Part shown: piece after piece, positions 17,322 through 26,350 of the stretch | Numbering within the stretch: position 1 is the stretch's first letter | Layout of the letters: the number at the start of each line of letters is the position of its first letter | Assembly: GCA_025355465.1 (NCBI GenBank) | Contig: JANXZO010000042.1 | Span: forward strand, 62,001 to 126,000 | Reading direction: 5' to 3' | Source of the DNA: Bacteroidales bacterium | GTDB taxonomy: Bacteria; Bacteroidota; Bacteroidia; Bacteroidales; FEN-979 | Length of the DNA stretch: 64,000 nt | Translations under genes and position numbers: made by a program | The notes under the pieces: generated by a model | What the model saw: the letters and a program-made list of their open reading frames with translations, nothing else | What the model was told of the DNA's origin: nothing | Databases searched by the model: none

Positions 17322-18173
17322 TTATTGCGAATTTAACGAAATATTTTCAATGATATTATCGGCAAGCCGGCTTGCTCCAATCCGGAACAGATCGCTCGTT
17401 AGCCATTCCGGCCCGAGCACTGACCTGACGAGATGATAATATGAAAGTGCCTGAGATGGCTCGGAAATACCACCTGCAGGTTTGATGCCGACTTTCTTGC
17501 CGGTTTTACGGTGGTAGGAAGCAATAACCTGCAGCATTACATAGACAGACTCTTCAGTGGCGGCAGGGTTTACTTTTCCAGTACTCGTTTTGATAAAATC
17601 CGCACCAGCTTCTATGGCAATTTCACTTGCCCTGGCAATGTTTTCCGGGGTGCGAAGTTCGCCGGTTTCCAGGATTACCTTGAGCGTCTTCCCGCGTGTG
17701 GCTTCACGGATCTGATCAAGCTCACGGAACACCACATGATATTGTTTGTCAAGAAAAGTACCCCTGGAGATGACCACGTCAATTTCATCAGCACCTTCAG
17801 CTACAGCATACTTAACCTCTTCAAGCTTTACTCCGATGGGCATTTGTCCGTGGGGGAACGCTGCAGCCGTAGTTGCAACCTTGATTGGGGAGCCGATTAA
17901 AATTTTTTTGGCCAGGGATATAAATGGCGGATAAATGCACACAGCAGCCGGGAACGGCAATTCCTTTTGACCGAAAGCCAGCGCCCTGCGACAAAGTGCA
18001 CCAATCTTGTCCGGGTTATCTGCGCCATCCAGAGATGTATAATCCAAAAATGAGAAGATCTGTTTCAGGACCGCATTGTTGTCAGCGACCTGAGATTCCT
18101 TGCCAAGGATGTTACGAACCTCTTCTGGAGTATTGTTGAGTTTGATTCCCGAAAGGAGAGAAAATGAAAACAT
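17322..18173 (-). CDS. deoC: Deoxyribose-phosphate aldolase
   Basis: 283 residues. Cleaves 2-deoxyribose-5-phosphate to glyceraldehyde-3-phosphate and acetaldehyde in deoxynucleoside catabolism. Seen: FLDYTSLDG near residue 42 in place of the usual 'DxT.L', AVCIYPPFI, IKVATTAAAFPHG, ADEIDVVISRG, the Schiff-base lysine K195 in DFIKTSTGK and the second conserved lysine K231 in GIKPAGGIS. Longer than E. coli DeoC (259) through the N-terminal extension, usual in this phylum. Starts 14 bases after the TonB-dependent receptor stop, so probably co-transcribed with it. Confidence 0.95.
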   Translation of the reverse strand: MFSFSLLSGIKLNNTPEEVRNILGKESQVADNNAVLKQIFSFLDYTSLDGADNPDKIGALCRRALAFGQKELPFPAAVCIYPPFISLAKKILIGSPIKVATTAAAFPHGQMPIGVKLEEVKYAVAEGADEIDVVISRGTFLDKQYHVVFRELDQIREATRGKTLKVILETGELRTPENIARASEIAIEAGADFIKTSTGKVNPAATEESVYVMLQVIASYHRKTGKKVGIKPAGGISEPSQALSYYHLVRSVLGPEWLTSDLFRIGASRLADNIIENISLNSQ

Positions 18174-18187
18174 AGCAGGTGCCAGGA

Positions 18188-20503
18188 TTAGAAACTGAAA
18201 CTGAGTCCCAAACTGGGCATAAGCGGCAACTGGTCGATACGCGTATAGGAGACCCTGTCGAAATAAAAGATATTTTGCTGGTTCAGAGCATTTGTCACAC
18301 TCAGACTGACTTCGAACTTGGCAGTTTTACCGAGGTTAAAAGTCTTCTTCAGGTTAAGGTCCAGACGGCTGTAATAAGGCAGCCGGCCATTATCATAATC
18401 TCCGTAGAGGATACCAAGGGAGCCGTTGCTGTTGGAGTAGTTGCTTCCCATGTTAGAGAAAGTGATCATTTCGTAGAATCCCTGCGTTTGGGTGAATGGG
18501 AATCCCGATCCGTAATTGTAGCGTATATCTAATTCCCAGGTCGATTTTTTATCAAAGAAGACCGTGGTTACGATGTTCAGGTTATGTCGGCGATCGTATG
18601 GCGGAACATACGTTGAGAAGCCGTCGCTGCGGTGAATAAACCCAAGCGAGTAGGTAACCCAGAAATGAATTTTCTTCCAGTCGTATTTCAGGGATACATC
18701 AATTCCTTCGGCATCCCCGGTTTCGTAAACAAAATCTTTCTTCAGAATGTCGGGACGGTTGGCGTTTTCCGGGGTGTCATTGTACAATTTGTTGCGGTTC
18801 AGTGTGATCAGTAAAGGGTAGTATTTGTAGTATCCTTCAATATTCAGTGAAAGATTTTTTACAAGGTCCCATTCAAATCCAAAGACTACCTGGTTGGATT
18901 TTTGAAGTTTACTGTTGACCGACTGTCCGTTGAAGGTACTCGGAAGGTTTTCCGGACTTGAAAGGAAGCCGTAGAACAGGTTCACCACATCGCGGTCGTA
19001 GGTTGTGCTGATCAGGTTCTGTGAATACATGCCTGCTGCCATCTTCAGCCGGAAGTTTCGGGCCAGGTTCCATTTTGCTGAAATACGCGGTTCAAGTGAG
19101 ATCTGCCCAAGCGAAGCGTAATACTGCATTCTGACCCCCGGTTCAACAATTAACTTGCCGGGCATCCATTTATACTTTACAAACAGCGACACTTCAGTTG
19201 AGTTCTGAGTATAATTGATCCTACGTTTTACATCATTGAAAAAATCGAAAACAGTTTTATACCCCGCAAGTTCCAGTCCGTATTTTAAGGCATCCCTTCC
19301 AAAAAAATAGGTGAAATTAAGTCCCCCGTTAAACCCTCCAATTGAACTGGACCGGGCAGCCAGATCAGCCTGTTGCAGAGTTACCTTATAGTTTGAGTAC
19401 GCGAAATTACCTTCGATCAGCACCGAACTTTTGCCCGGAATGGCAAGGAAATTCAAACCACCACCGTAGCTGTTCCAGTTGTAGTTCTGCACGATTTTGT
19501 AGTTGACTTTGTCGGTGAAATTGAACCCGAAGAAACTGACTTTGCTGCCGTTCGAAGTGTTGAGTGCAATCTTGCCGTAGATGTCGAGATAGTTGTAAGG
19601 CAATCCATTCTCATCGATGTACTTGTAAAAAATTTTGCTGGATTGCTGAAGGTAGGAATTCTTGATCGAAAGGATGAAGGAGGCGCTTACATCTTCGTCA
19701 TTTTTGGCCCGGTGGATTGGACCTTCGAGCAACGCTTTTGCCCCAAAGGTACTGATGTCGAACTTGCCTGCGATACGGTTTTTATTACCGTCACGGGTCG
19801 TGACATCCATCACGGAGGAGATGCGTCCTCCGTATTCGGCACCAAAACCGCCGGTGTAGACTTCAACATTTTTGAGCATGTCAACATCGAAAACCGAGAA
19901 GAGTCCGATGGAGTGGAAAGGCTGATAAACCACCATTCCGTCATACAATACTTTATTTTGAATAGGAGGACCGCCCCGGATATAAAGCTGGCCGCCCTGG
20001 TCGCCGGTAAAAATTACGCCGGGGAGTATCTGAAGGTACTGGGCCAGGTCGGGTGTGCCTCCGATCGTTGGAATCTGGGATATTTCCTTTGGTGTGATTT
20101 TAATGATGCTGGTCTGGGTTTCCCGTACCTTGTCCTGGCGGGCAGCAGAAACACTTACTTCGGCAAGGCTGACAGAGGATTTGGTGAGATACAATTTTTT
20201 CGAGATCATATCACCGCCGGAAATGGTTAGCGGCATTTTCAGGGTGTCGAATCCAACATAGGTAACCATCAGCATGTAGGTACCCGGTGGAATTCGTGTT
20301 ATCGCAAAATAACCATTTGCATCGGTAGGTGCGCCGATGGATGTTTTGGCAAGATAAACATTTGTGAACAGAACAGGCTCGCCAGTCTCCTGTTCATAAA
20401 CAAATCCACGGATTGTGGCATTCTGGGTAAGTCCGCTTTTGGGTAAAAGAGCAACGAGCAGCGCGATGACCAAAGTAGTAAGCAGGTGGGTAACGGCCTT
20501 CAT
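18188..20503 (-). CDS. TonB-dependent receptor with carboxypeptidase-like N-terminal domain
   Basis: 771 residues. Signal peptide (1-26), then a CarboxypepD_reg-like domain (about 29-112: RGFVYEQETGEPVLFTNVYL ... GAPTDANGYFAITRIPPG), plug domain (about 125-230 with IPTIGGTPDLAQYLQILPGV, QLYIRGGPPIQNKVLYDG) and a 22-strand type barrel ending in an aromatic residue (SLGLSFSF). It imports an unknown ligand across the outer membrane using TonB energy. No SusD partner. Head of a run with deoC and a lipoprotein, so a link to nucleoside or deoxyribose uptake is possible but unproven. Promoter element at 20537-20544. Confidence 0.9.
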   Translation of the reverse strand: MKAVTHLLTTLVIALLVALLPKSGLTQNATIRGFVYEQETGEPVLFTNVYLAKTSIGAPTDANGYFAITRIPPGTYMLMVTYVGFDTLKMPLTISGGDMISKKLYLTKSSVSLAEVSVSAARQDKVRETQTSIIKITPKEISQIPTIGGTPDLAQYLQILPGVIFTGDQGGQLYIRGGPPIQNKVLYDGMVVYQPFHSIGLFSVFDVDMLKNVEVYTGGFGAEYGGRISSVMDVTTRDGNKNRIAGKFDISTFGAKALLEGPIHRAKNDEDVSASFILSIKNSYLQQSSKIFYKYIDENGLPYNYLDIYGKIALNTSNGSKVSFFGFNFTDKVNYKIVQNYNWNSYGGGLNFLAIPGKSSVLIEGNFAYSNYKVTLQQADLAARSSSIGGFNGGLNFTYFFGRDALKYGLELAGYKTVFDFFNDVKRRINYTQNSTEVSLFVKYKWMPGKLIVEPGVRMQYYASLGQISLEPRISAKWNLARNFRLKMAAGMYSQNLISTTYDRDVVNLFYGFLSSPENLPSTFNGQSVNSKLQKSNQVVFGFEWDLVKNLSLNIEGYYKYYPLLITLNRNKLYNDTPENANRPDILKKDFVYETGDAEGIDVSLKYDWKKIHFWVTYSLGFIHRSDGFSTYVPPYDRRHNLNIVTTVFFDKKSTWELDIRYNYGSGFPFTQTQGFYEMITFSNMGSNYSNSNGSLGILYGDYDNGRLPYYSRLDLNLKKTFNLGKTAKFEVSLSVTNALNQQNIFYFDRVSYTRIDQLPLMPSLGLSFSF

Positions 20504-20536
20504 AAGTTATGGTTAGGGAGAAAGTACAACAGGTCA

Positions 20537-20544
20537 CAAAAATA
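20537..20544 (-). promoter_or_regulatory. Bacteroidetes-type -7 element for the receptor-deoC run
   Basis: TATTTTTG on the minus strand, 34 bases before the ATG at 20503. No -33 core recognised. Confidence 0.5.
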
Positions 20545-20612
20545 GGGATAATCACTGAGGAAAAAAAGATAATTCAGGGTTTGTAATCAATTCTGTATTG
20601 GGAAAATATTCT

Positions 20613-20620
20613 TACTTTTG
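20613..20620 (+). promoter_or_regulatory. Bacteroidetes-type -7 element for iorAB
   Basis: TACTTTTG, 28 bases before the chosen iorA ATG at 20649. That it lies after an upstream possible start at 20598 supports the later start. Divergent from the element at 20537-20544. Confidence 0.5.
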
Positions 20621-20648
20621 TCCAAGTCCAACTACTTTATTATCGGCT

Positions 20649-22253
20649 ATGCAGAAGTTATTGTTATTAGGGGATGAGGCGATCGCCCAGGGTGCCATTG
20701 ATGCAGGCCTGTCGGGAATTTACGCGTATCCCGGCACTCCCTCGACTGAAATTACAGAATATGTGCAGAATTCAAAATGTGCCCGGGAAAGCAATATTCA
20801 CTCAAGCTGGTCAACCAATGAAAAAACTGCCATGGAATCAGCGCTTGGAATGTCCTATGCTGGTAAACGCACCATGGTTTGCATGAAACACGTTGGTTTG
20901 AATGTGGCTGCCGATCCTTTCATCAATTCAGCGATTACCGGAGCCAATGGCGGAATGATTGTGGTTTCTGCAGATGACCCTTCGATGCACTCTTCACAAA
21001 ATGAGCAGGACTCGCGGTTTTACGGTAAGTTTGCCATGGTTCCTGTACTTGAGCCGGGCAATCAGCAGGAGGCCTACGATATGGTTCATTACGGTTTCGA
21101 TTTTTCGGAAAAATATCACATCCCAGTGCTCATGCGGATCACCACCCGTATGGCTCATTCCCGTTCGGGCGTAGTTCTCAGACCTCCGAAAAAGCAAAAT
21201 GAAATCCGGCTTCCGTCAGACATGAGGCAATTTGTATTGTTGCCCAGTATTGCCCGGAAGCGGTATAAAAATCTATTAAAGGATCAATCTGCTTTCACTG
21301 AAGAATCGGAAAAATCGCCATTCAATGTTTACACAGATGGTCCCGACAAATCAAAGGGTATCATCGTATGTGGATTGGCTTATAATTATCTGCTTGAGAA
21401 TTTTCCCGACCGCATTGTACCTTACCCGGTGCTGAAAATTGGTCAATATCCGCTTCCACGCCTGATGGTTGAAAAAATGGCTGATGATTGTGCAGAGTTG
21501 CTCGTGATTGAAGACGGATATCCCATTGTGGAAGAACTTCTGAAGGGGTACCTGAGCCGGGGGCCGAAAGTCCTTGGACGGCTTGATGGCACCCTGCCAC
21601 GCGATGGCGAACTGAATCCGAACCTTATTGCGGTCGCACTGGGGAAAGAAGACACCTTTGGACTTCCTGTTCCTGATCTTGTGGTAAACCGTCCACCCCA
21701 GCTGTGCAGCGGTTGCCCGCATATAGATTCCTACGCAGCCCTTACGGAGGCGCTAGGCAAACTGGCAGACGGACGCGTATTTTCTGATATTGGCTGTTAT
21801 ACCCTCGGTGCTTTAAAACCTTACGAAGCGATCAATTCCTGTGTGGATATGGGAGCTTCTATCACCATGGCAAAAGGCGCAGCTGATGCCGGCATAGTAC
21901 CGGCTGTTGCGGTAATCGGTGATTCCACCTTTACCCACTCGGGGATCACCGGCCTGCTGGATGCCGTAAACGACAAATCGCCGATTACCATCATGATCCT
22001 TGATAATGGTACCACCGCGATGACAGGCGGACAGGATTCGCATGCTTTTGGAAAGATCGAAGATATTTGCCGCGGGGTTGGCGTAGAAGAGGCGCATATT
22101 CGTGTGCTGAAGCCATTGAAAAAATACCACGACGAAAATGTCCGGATCCTGATTGAAGAACTCGCCTACAATGGCGTTTCGGTGGTCATTCCGCGCCGCG
22201 AATGTATCGTTGCAATCGACAAACGTATGCGGGACAAATTCAAGAACAAGTAA
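20649..22253 (+). CDS. iorA: Indolepyruvate:ferredoxin oxidoreductase alpha subunit, without ferredoxin domain
   Basis: 534 residues from the ATG at 20649 (opening MQKLLLLGDEAIAQGAIDAG, the normal family start). With IorB it oxidatively decarboxylates aryl pyruvates from aromatic amino acids to aryl-acetyl-CoA, reducing ferredoxin, in anaerobes. Seen: pyrimidine-binding half with YPGTPSTEITEY and MKHVGLNVAADPF; CSGCPH near the domain junction; TPP-binding GDSTFTHSG ... DNGTTAMTGGQD. The usual C-terminal domain with two CxxCxxCxxxC Fe-S motifs is absent: after the TPP domain the protein ends at VIPRRECIVAIDKRM. Shorter forms exist in Bacteroidota (from memory). Confidence 0.92.
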   Translation: MQKLLLLGDEAIAQGAIDAGLSGIYAYPGTPSTEITEYVQNSKCARESNIHSSWSTNEKTAMESALGMSYAGKRTMVCMKHVGLNVAADPFINSAITGANGGMIVVSADDPSMHSSQNEQDSRFYGKFAMVPVLEPGNQQEAYDMVHYGFDFSEKYHIPVLMRITTRMAHSRSGVVLRPPKKQNEIRLPSDMRQFVLLPSIARKRYKNLLKDQSAFTEESEKSPFNVYTDGPDKSKGIIVCGLAYNYLLENFPDRIVPYPVLKIGQYPLPRLMVEKMADDCAELLVIEDGYPIVEELLKGYLSRGPKVLGRLDGTLPRDGELNPNLIAVALGKEDTFGLPVPDLVVNRPPQLCSGCPHIDSYAALTEALGKLADGRVFSDIGCYTLGALKPYEAINSCVDMGASITMAKGAADAGIVPAVAVIGDSTFTHSGITGLLDAVNDKSPITIMILDNGTTAMTGGQDSHAFGKIEDICRGVGVEEAHIRVLKPLKKYHDENVRILIEELAYNGVSVVIPRRECIVAIDKRMRDKFKNK

Positions 22254-22264
22254 CGCTCCTATTG

Positions 22265-22846
22265 ATGAAAAAAGATATCATTTTAGCCGGAGTGGGCGGA
22301 CAGGGAATCATCTCCATTGCATCAATCATCGGCTATGCTGCCCTCGCTCAGGATATGCACCTTAAGCAATCTGAGGTTCATGGAATGAGCCAGCGGGGGG
22401 GAGATGTAATGTCCAACCTCAGAATTTCCAACGACCACATTGCCTCTGACCTGATCCCCTTTGGGCAGGCCGACATGATAATATCCATTGAACCACTCGA
22501 ATCGTTGCGATATCTCCCCTATCTTTCGCGTGAGGGATGGGTCATTACCAATACAAAACCCTTCAACAACATTTCCAATTATCCGCCCATCGAGGCGATC
22601 ATTGAAGAGATTGGCAAAGTACCTCATCATATTGCCCTTGATGCGGAAGCCCTGGCCAGGGAAGCCGGTTCCACCAAAGTCACCAATACTGTCATCCTTG
22701 GGGCGGCGTCTCCCTTTCTTGGCATGGCCTATGAGAAGTTCGAAAAAGCCATACAATTTATCTTCCGGAAGAAGGGGGAGAAGATCATTGAATTGAATTT
22801 GCAGGCACTGAAGGCAGGTCATAGTTTTGCCATGCAGTACATCTAA
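22265..22846 (+). CDS. iorB: Indolepyruvate:ferredoxin oxidoreductase beta subunit
   Basis: 193 residues from the ATG at 22265, 11 bases after iorA. It is the gamma-type 2-oxoacid:acceptor oxidoreductase subunit that completes IorAB. Seen: DIILAGVGGQGIISIASIIG (CoA/nucleotide-binding glycine motif), SEVHGMSQRGGDVMSNLRI, EPLESLRYLPYL and NTVILGAASPFL, all family landmarks. An upstream in-frame start would overlap iorA and lacks conservation. Confidence 0.93.
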   Translation: MKKDIILAGVGGQGIISIASIIGYAALAQDMHLKQSEVHGMSQRGGDVMSNLRISNDHIASDLIPFGQADMIISIEPLESLRYLPYLSREGWVITNTKPFNNISNYPPIEAIIEEIGKVPHHIALDAEALAREAGSTKVTNTVILGAASPFLGMAYEKFEKAIQFIFRKKGEKIIELNLQALKAGHSFAMQYI

Positions 22847-22854
22847 ATATTTTA

Positions 22855-22862
22855 TACATTTG
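22855..22862 (+). promoter_or_regulatory. Bacteroidetes-type -7 element for the spt cluster
   Basis: TACATTTG, 31 bases before the ATG at 22894 and just after the iorB stop. A TTTTG lies at 22825-22829, 25 bases upstream, long for a -33 core. Confidence 0.5.
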
Positions 22863-22893
22863 CATAAATTTACCATTATTGATTCATAGCGAT

Positions 22894-24081
22894 ATGAGGA
22901 TTTTGCAGCGTAAACTGGCGCATTACACGGAGCCACAGAAGGTCGAAAAAATGGGTATCTATCCTTTTTTCAGGATGATCGAATCCGATCAGGATACCGT
23001 GGTTACCATGAACGGGAGGAAGGTACTGATGTTTGGCTCAAATAGTTACATGGGGCTGACCAACCACCCGAAGATCAAGGAAGCCGCTATCAATGCGACC
23101 AAAAAATACGGGACCGGATGTGCTGGTTCCCGGTTTCTCAACGGAACCCTCGACATTCACATTGAACTTGAAAACAAACTGGCAGAATTTGTCGGAAAGG
23201 AGGCGGCGCTCGTATACAGTACCGGATTCCAGGTTAACCTGGGAGTGATCCCTACGGTAACCGGAAGGAATGACTATATCCTGATTGATGAACTCGACCA
23301 TGCCTCTATCATTGAAGCGACCCGTCTGTCTTTCGCCAAGGTTTTAAAATACCGGCATAACGACATGCAATCGCTGGAGCGTATTCTCAAGCATTGTGAA
23401 CCGAACCGGATCAAGCTGATCGTTGTAGACGGTGTTTTCAGCATGGATGGCGACATAGCGAAGCTGCCGGAGATTGTTGTGCTTGCTGAAAAATACGAGG
23501 CCACCATCATGGTGGATGATGCTCACTCGATCGGTGTTCTCGGAAAGCATGGATCAGGTACTGCCGCACATTTCGGACTCACCAGCAAGGTTGATCTGAT
23601 AATGGGTACTTTTTCAAAATCCCTCGCTGCATTGGGTGGATTTATCGCCAGCGACGCCGAAACCATTAACTTCATAAAGCACCATTCCCGTACCCTGATA
23701 TTCAGTGCCTCTGCAACTCCCGCTTCCGCAGCTGCCGTGCTTGCTGCCCTGGAAATCCTGAAAAGTGAACCGGAGCGCATGGAGAACCTTTGGGCAGTTA
23801 CCCATTATGCCATTGATAATTTCAGAAAACTGGGTTTCGATATCGGAAATACAGTTACCCCGATCATTCCGCTTTACATTCGTGATAACCTTAAAACCCT
23901 TACAATTACCCGGATGCTCCTCGATGAGGGAATTTTCGTAAACCCGGTTGTTGCACCTGCTGTAAGTAAGGACAATACCCTGATCCGGTTTTCGCTCATG
24001 GCCACCCATACTAAAGGGCAAGTTGATATCGCATTGGAGAAATTTGAGAAACTGGGGAAGAAGCTCCGTATCATCTCATAA
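22894..24081 (+). CDS. spt: Serine palmitoyltransferase-type alpha-oxoamine synthase
   Basis: 395 residues from the ATG at 22894 (a TTG at 22879 is also open). PLP enzyme of the alpha-oxoamine synthase family (Spt, KBL, BioF). Seen: LMFGSNSYMGLTNHPKIKEA, GTGCAGSRFLNGTLDIHIELE, VDDAHSIGVLGKHGSGTAAH, and PLP lysine about residue 241 in GTFSKSLAALGGF. Both the MGIYPFFRMIES opening and the downstream genes favour serine palmitoyltransferase, condensing serine with a fatty acyl thioester to 3-ketosphinganine, over KBL (no Tdh neighbour) or BioF (no biotin genes). Followed 10 bases later by a GNAT-like acyltransferase gene and then a reductase gene: a candidate ceramide operon. Confidence 0.85.
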   Translation: MRILQRKLAHYTEPQKVEKMGIYPFFRMIESDQDTVVTMNGRKVLMFGSNSYMGLTNHPKIKEAAINATKKYGTGCAGSRFLNGTLDIHIELENKLAEFVGKEAALVYSTGFQVNLGVIPTVTGRNDYILIDELDHASIIEATRLSFAKVLKYRHNDMQSLERILKHCEPNRIKLIVVDGVFSMDGDIAKLPEIVVLAEKYEATIMVDDAHSIGVLGKHGSGTAAHFGLTSKVDLIMGTFSKSLAALGGFIASDAETINFIKHHSRTLIFSASATPASAAAVLAALEILKSEPERMENLWAVTHYAIDNFRKLGFDIGNTVTPIIPLYIRDNLKTLTITRMLLDEGIFVNPVVAPAVSKDNTLIRFSLMATHTKGQVDIALEKFEKLGKKLRIIS

Positions 24082-24091
24082 GTTAACCAAG

Positions 24092-25237
24092 ATGGAAATT
24101 GAACTAAGGAAAGTACAAACCAAAAAAGATCTCAGGCAGTTCATCGCATTTCAGAATAAACTTTACAAAGGCAACAAATACTGGTGTCCACCCATGCGGA
24201 TGGACGAAATAAATACCTTAAGCAGGGCCAAAAACCCTGCTTTCGATTTTTGTGAAGCCGAATACTGGATCGCATACCATGGCGGTGAACCGGTTGGACG
24301 TATTGCGGGAATCATCAACCACAAAGCAAACGAACGATGGAATGAAAAGCTCGTCCGCTTCGGTTGGATCGATTTTATCGACGACCCTGAAGTTTCCCGG
24401 GTTCTTCTCGAAACGGTGGAGGCGTGGGGACGATCGAAAGGAATGGATGGAATTCACGGACCCCTTGGTTTCTCTGATATGGATAACGAAGGGATGCTGA
24501 TCAAAGGGTTTGAAGAGATGGCAACCCTGGCATCAATCTATAATTTTCCATATTATGTTGAACATATGGAGAAACATGGTTTTGGCAAGGCCGCTGATTG
24601 GGTCCAGTACGAATTTGACATACCTCCAACCATTCCTGACAAGGTTGAACGTTTGTCATTGCTGGTAAAGGAGAAGTACAAACTTCGGATTATCAAGGCA
24701 AAAAAGTCGAAAGATCTTTTACCCTATGCGCCAAAGATGTTCAAGACGCTGAATTCCGCATTCAGTGAATTGTACGGATACACCCAGCTGACCCAGAAAC
24801 AGATGGATATGTATGTTAAAGCCTATTTCGGCTTTGTGCGGCCCGAATATATTTCCTTTGTGGTAGATGAACACGATGATGTTGTCGGTTTTGGCGTGTC
24901 GATGCCTTCGCTTACCAAAGCGCTTCAGAAGTGTGACGGAAAATTGTTCCCATTCGGATTTTTATACATCCTGCGAGCCATCAAAAAAAATGATGTCATC
25001 GATATGTACCTCAACGGAGTACGGCCCGACTATCATGGAAAAGGGGTAAATGCACTCTATTATAATGAAATGCACCGTGCCTATATAAAGGGTGGTATCA
25101 AAAAGGCAGTGACCAACCCCCAGTTGGAGGACAATGCAAAGGCACTCACCATCTGGAAGAATTTCAATGGAAGGCAACATCTTACGCGGCGGTGCTGGAT
25201 AAAGCATTTTGGTGGCAGTGAGACAGCGAAACAGTGA
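24092..25237 (+). CDS. GNAT-like N-acyltransferase, candidate ceramide synthase
   Basis: 381 residues from the ATG at 24092, which avoids overlap with spt. Soluble protein with an acyl-CoA N-acyltransferase (GNAT) fold pattern in two halves: WIAYHGGEPVGRIAGIINH and FGWIDFIDDPEVSRVLLET in the first half, then GVRPDYHGKGVNALYYNEM (acyl-CoA pyrophosphate-loop-like) and a following AVTNPQLEDNAKALTIWKNF in the second. The position between spt and an NAD-dependent reductase matches the set Spt, bCerS, CerR known from Caulobacter (from memory), so acylation of the sphingoid amine is inferred. A paralogue lies at 49904-51103. The last codons (SETAKQ) and the stop are made by an 8-bp repeat array (25216-25247). 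Confidence 0.75.
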   Translation: MEIELRKVQTKKDLRQFIAFQNKLYKGNKYWCPPMRMDEINTLSRAKNPAFDFCEAEYWIAYHGGEPVGRIAGIINHKANERWNEKLVRFGWIDFIDDPEVSRVLLETVEAWGRSKGMDGIHGPLGFSDMDNEGMLIKGFEEMATLASIYNFPYYVEHMEKHGFGKAADWVQYEFDIPPTIPDKVERLSLLVKEKYKLRIIKAKKSKDLLPYAPKMFKTLNSAFSELYGYTQLTQKQMDMYVKAYFGFVRPEYISFVVDEHDDVVGFGVSMPSLTKALQKCDGKLFPFGFLYILRAIKKNDVIDMYLNGVRPDYHGKGVNALYYNEMHRAYIKGGIKKAVTNPQLEDNAKALTIWKNFNGRQHLTRRCWIKHFGGSETAKQ

Positions 25238-25247
25238 GCCAGCGAAA
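25216..25247. repeat. 8-bp tandem repeat, four units, on the stop codon of the GNAT gene
   Basis: CAGTGAGA, CAGCGAAA, CAGTGAGC and CAGCGAAA follow each other without gaps. The array contains the TGA stop (25235-25237) of the upstream gene and is framed by the inverted repeat GGTGGC (25211-25216) and GCCACC (25251-25256), which could form a hairpin with the array as loop. Confidence 0.75.
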
Positions 25248-25287
25248 TTGGCCACCTGCAATGGGTCACGAACAAATTGTTTACAAT

Positions 25288-26292
25288 ATGCCAAATGTAT
25301 TAGTTACCGGGGCCAGTGGATTTATTGGTAGTTTCCTGGTTGAAGAGGGGTTGAAGCGCAATTTCAATGTTTACGCCGGCATCCGGAAGTCCAGTTCACG
25401 GAGCTATCTGCAGGATCCCCGTATCAACTTTATTGAATTTGATTTCTCGACCGTAGAAAAGGTTGAAAAAACGCTGAACCATTGTAAGGATAACAACCTG
25501 CGTTTTGATTATATAATCCATAATGCCGGCGTTACCAAAGCCAGGAGAAAACAGGAGTTTTCGGAAGTAAATTGCGGTAATACCCGGAATTTCATTGATG
25601 CATTGGTTGTCACCGGAATGGTTCCTGCGAAATTTATTTTCATCAGCAGCCTGGCTGCCTACGGACCGGGCGACCCGCAAACCGGACATCCTGTAACGCT
25701 TGACCAGGAACCAAAACCCATTGAATCCTACGGTAAAAGCAAGCTGGAAGCTGAAAGATATATCACTTCACTTTCTGATTTTCCATGGCTCATCATCAGG
25801 CCCACCGGTGTTTACGGACCGAAGGAGAAGGATTATTTTATCTTTTTCCAGACGATTGGCAGAGGGATGGAACCCTATATTGGCTTTAAACGTCAGATAC
25901 TGACCTTCATCTATGTAAAAGACCTGGTGCGGGTAATTTATGATGCCATGGTATCGGAGGTTGTGAAGAGGGCTTATTTCGTTTCCGATGGGAATGAATA
26001 TGACGGCCAAACTTTTGCCGCCATCACAAAACGCATCATGCGAAAAAAGACCATTCGGTTTACCGTTCCTTTACCGATTGTAAAGTTTATCGCCGTTGCA
26101 GGCGAGCATATTGCCGGTTTGTGGGGGAGCATACCTACCCTGAATACCGATAAGTACAACGTGCTCAGCAGTACCAACTGGCGATGTGAATATGAACCAC
26201 TGCAGCGCGATTTCGGGTTTAAAGCGGAGTATGACCTCGAAAAAGGGGTGCAGGAATCCATTGATTGGTATAAGAAAGAGGGCTGGCTTTAA
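25288..26292 (+). CDS. NAD-dependent epimerase/reductase, candidate ceramide/3-ketosphinganine reductase
   Basis: 334 residues from the ATG at 25288, just before the glycine motif; a GTG at 25234 would add a poor leader translated through the repeat array. Extended short-chain dehydrogenase: GASGFIGSFLVEE at residues 7-19 for NAD(P), FDYIIHNAGVTKA, SSLAAYGPGDP, and catalytic Y about 147 and K about 151 in ESYGKSKLEAE, then IIRPTGVYGPKE. Sugar epimerases share all of these. Position after spt and the acyltransferase suggests the CerR role, reducing the 3-keto group of the ceramide precursor. Substrate is inferred from context only. Confidence 0.75.
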   Translation: MPNVLVTGASGFIGSFLVEEGLKRNFNVYAGIRKSSSRSYLQDPRINFIEFDFSTVEKVEKTLNHCKDNNLRFDYIIHNAGVTKARRKQEFSEVNCGNTRNFIDALVVTGMVPAKFIFISSLAAYGPGDPQTGHPVTLDQEPKPIESYGKSKLEAERYITSLSDFPWLIIRPTGVYGPKEKDYFIFFQTIGRGMEPYIGFKRQILTFIYVKDLVRVIYDAMVSEVVKRAYFVSDGNEYDGQTFAAITKRIMRKKTIRFTVPLPIVKFIAVAGEHIAGLWGSIPTLNTDKYNVLSSTNWRCEYEPLQRDFGFKAEYDLEKGVQESIDWYKKEGWL

Positions 26293-26350
26293 ACCTCACC
26301 CATAAGATCTGCATGGTAACAACATGAAGAAATAAAGGACGGGTCTGGTG

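Noticed and set aside
20649-22253. Premature stop in iorA causing loss of the ferredoxin domain
   Set aside because: iorB starts 11 bases later with its own conserved start, and no Cys-rich remnant follows in any frame.
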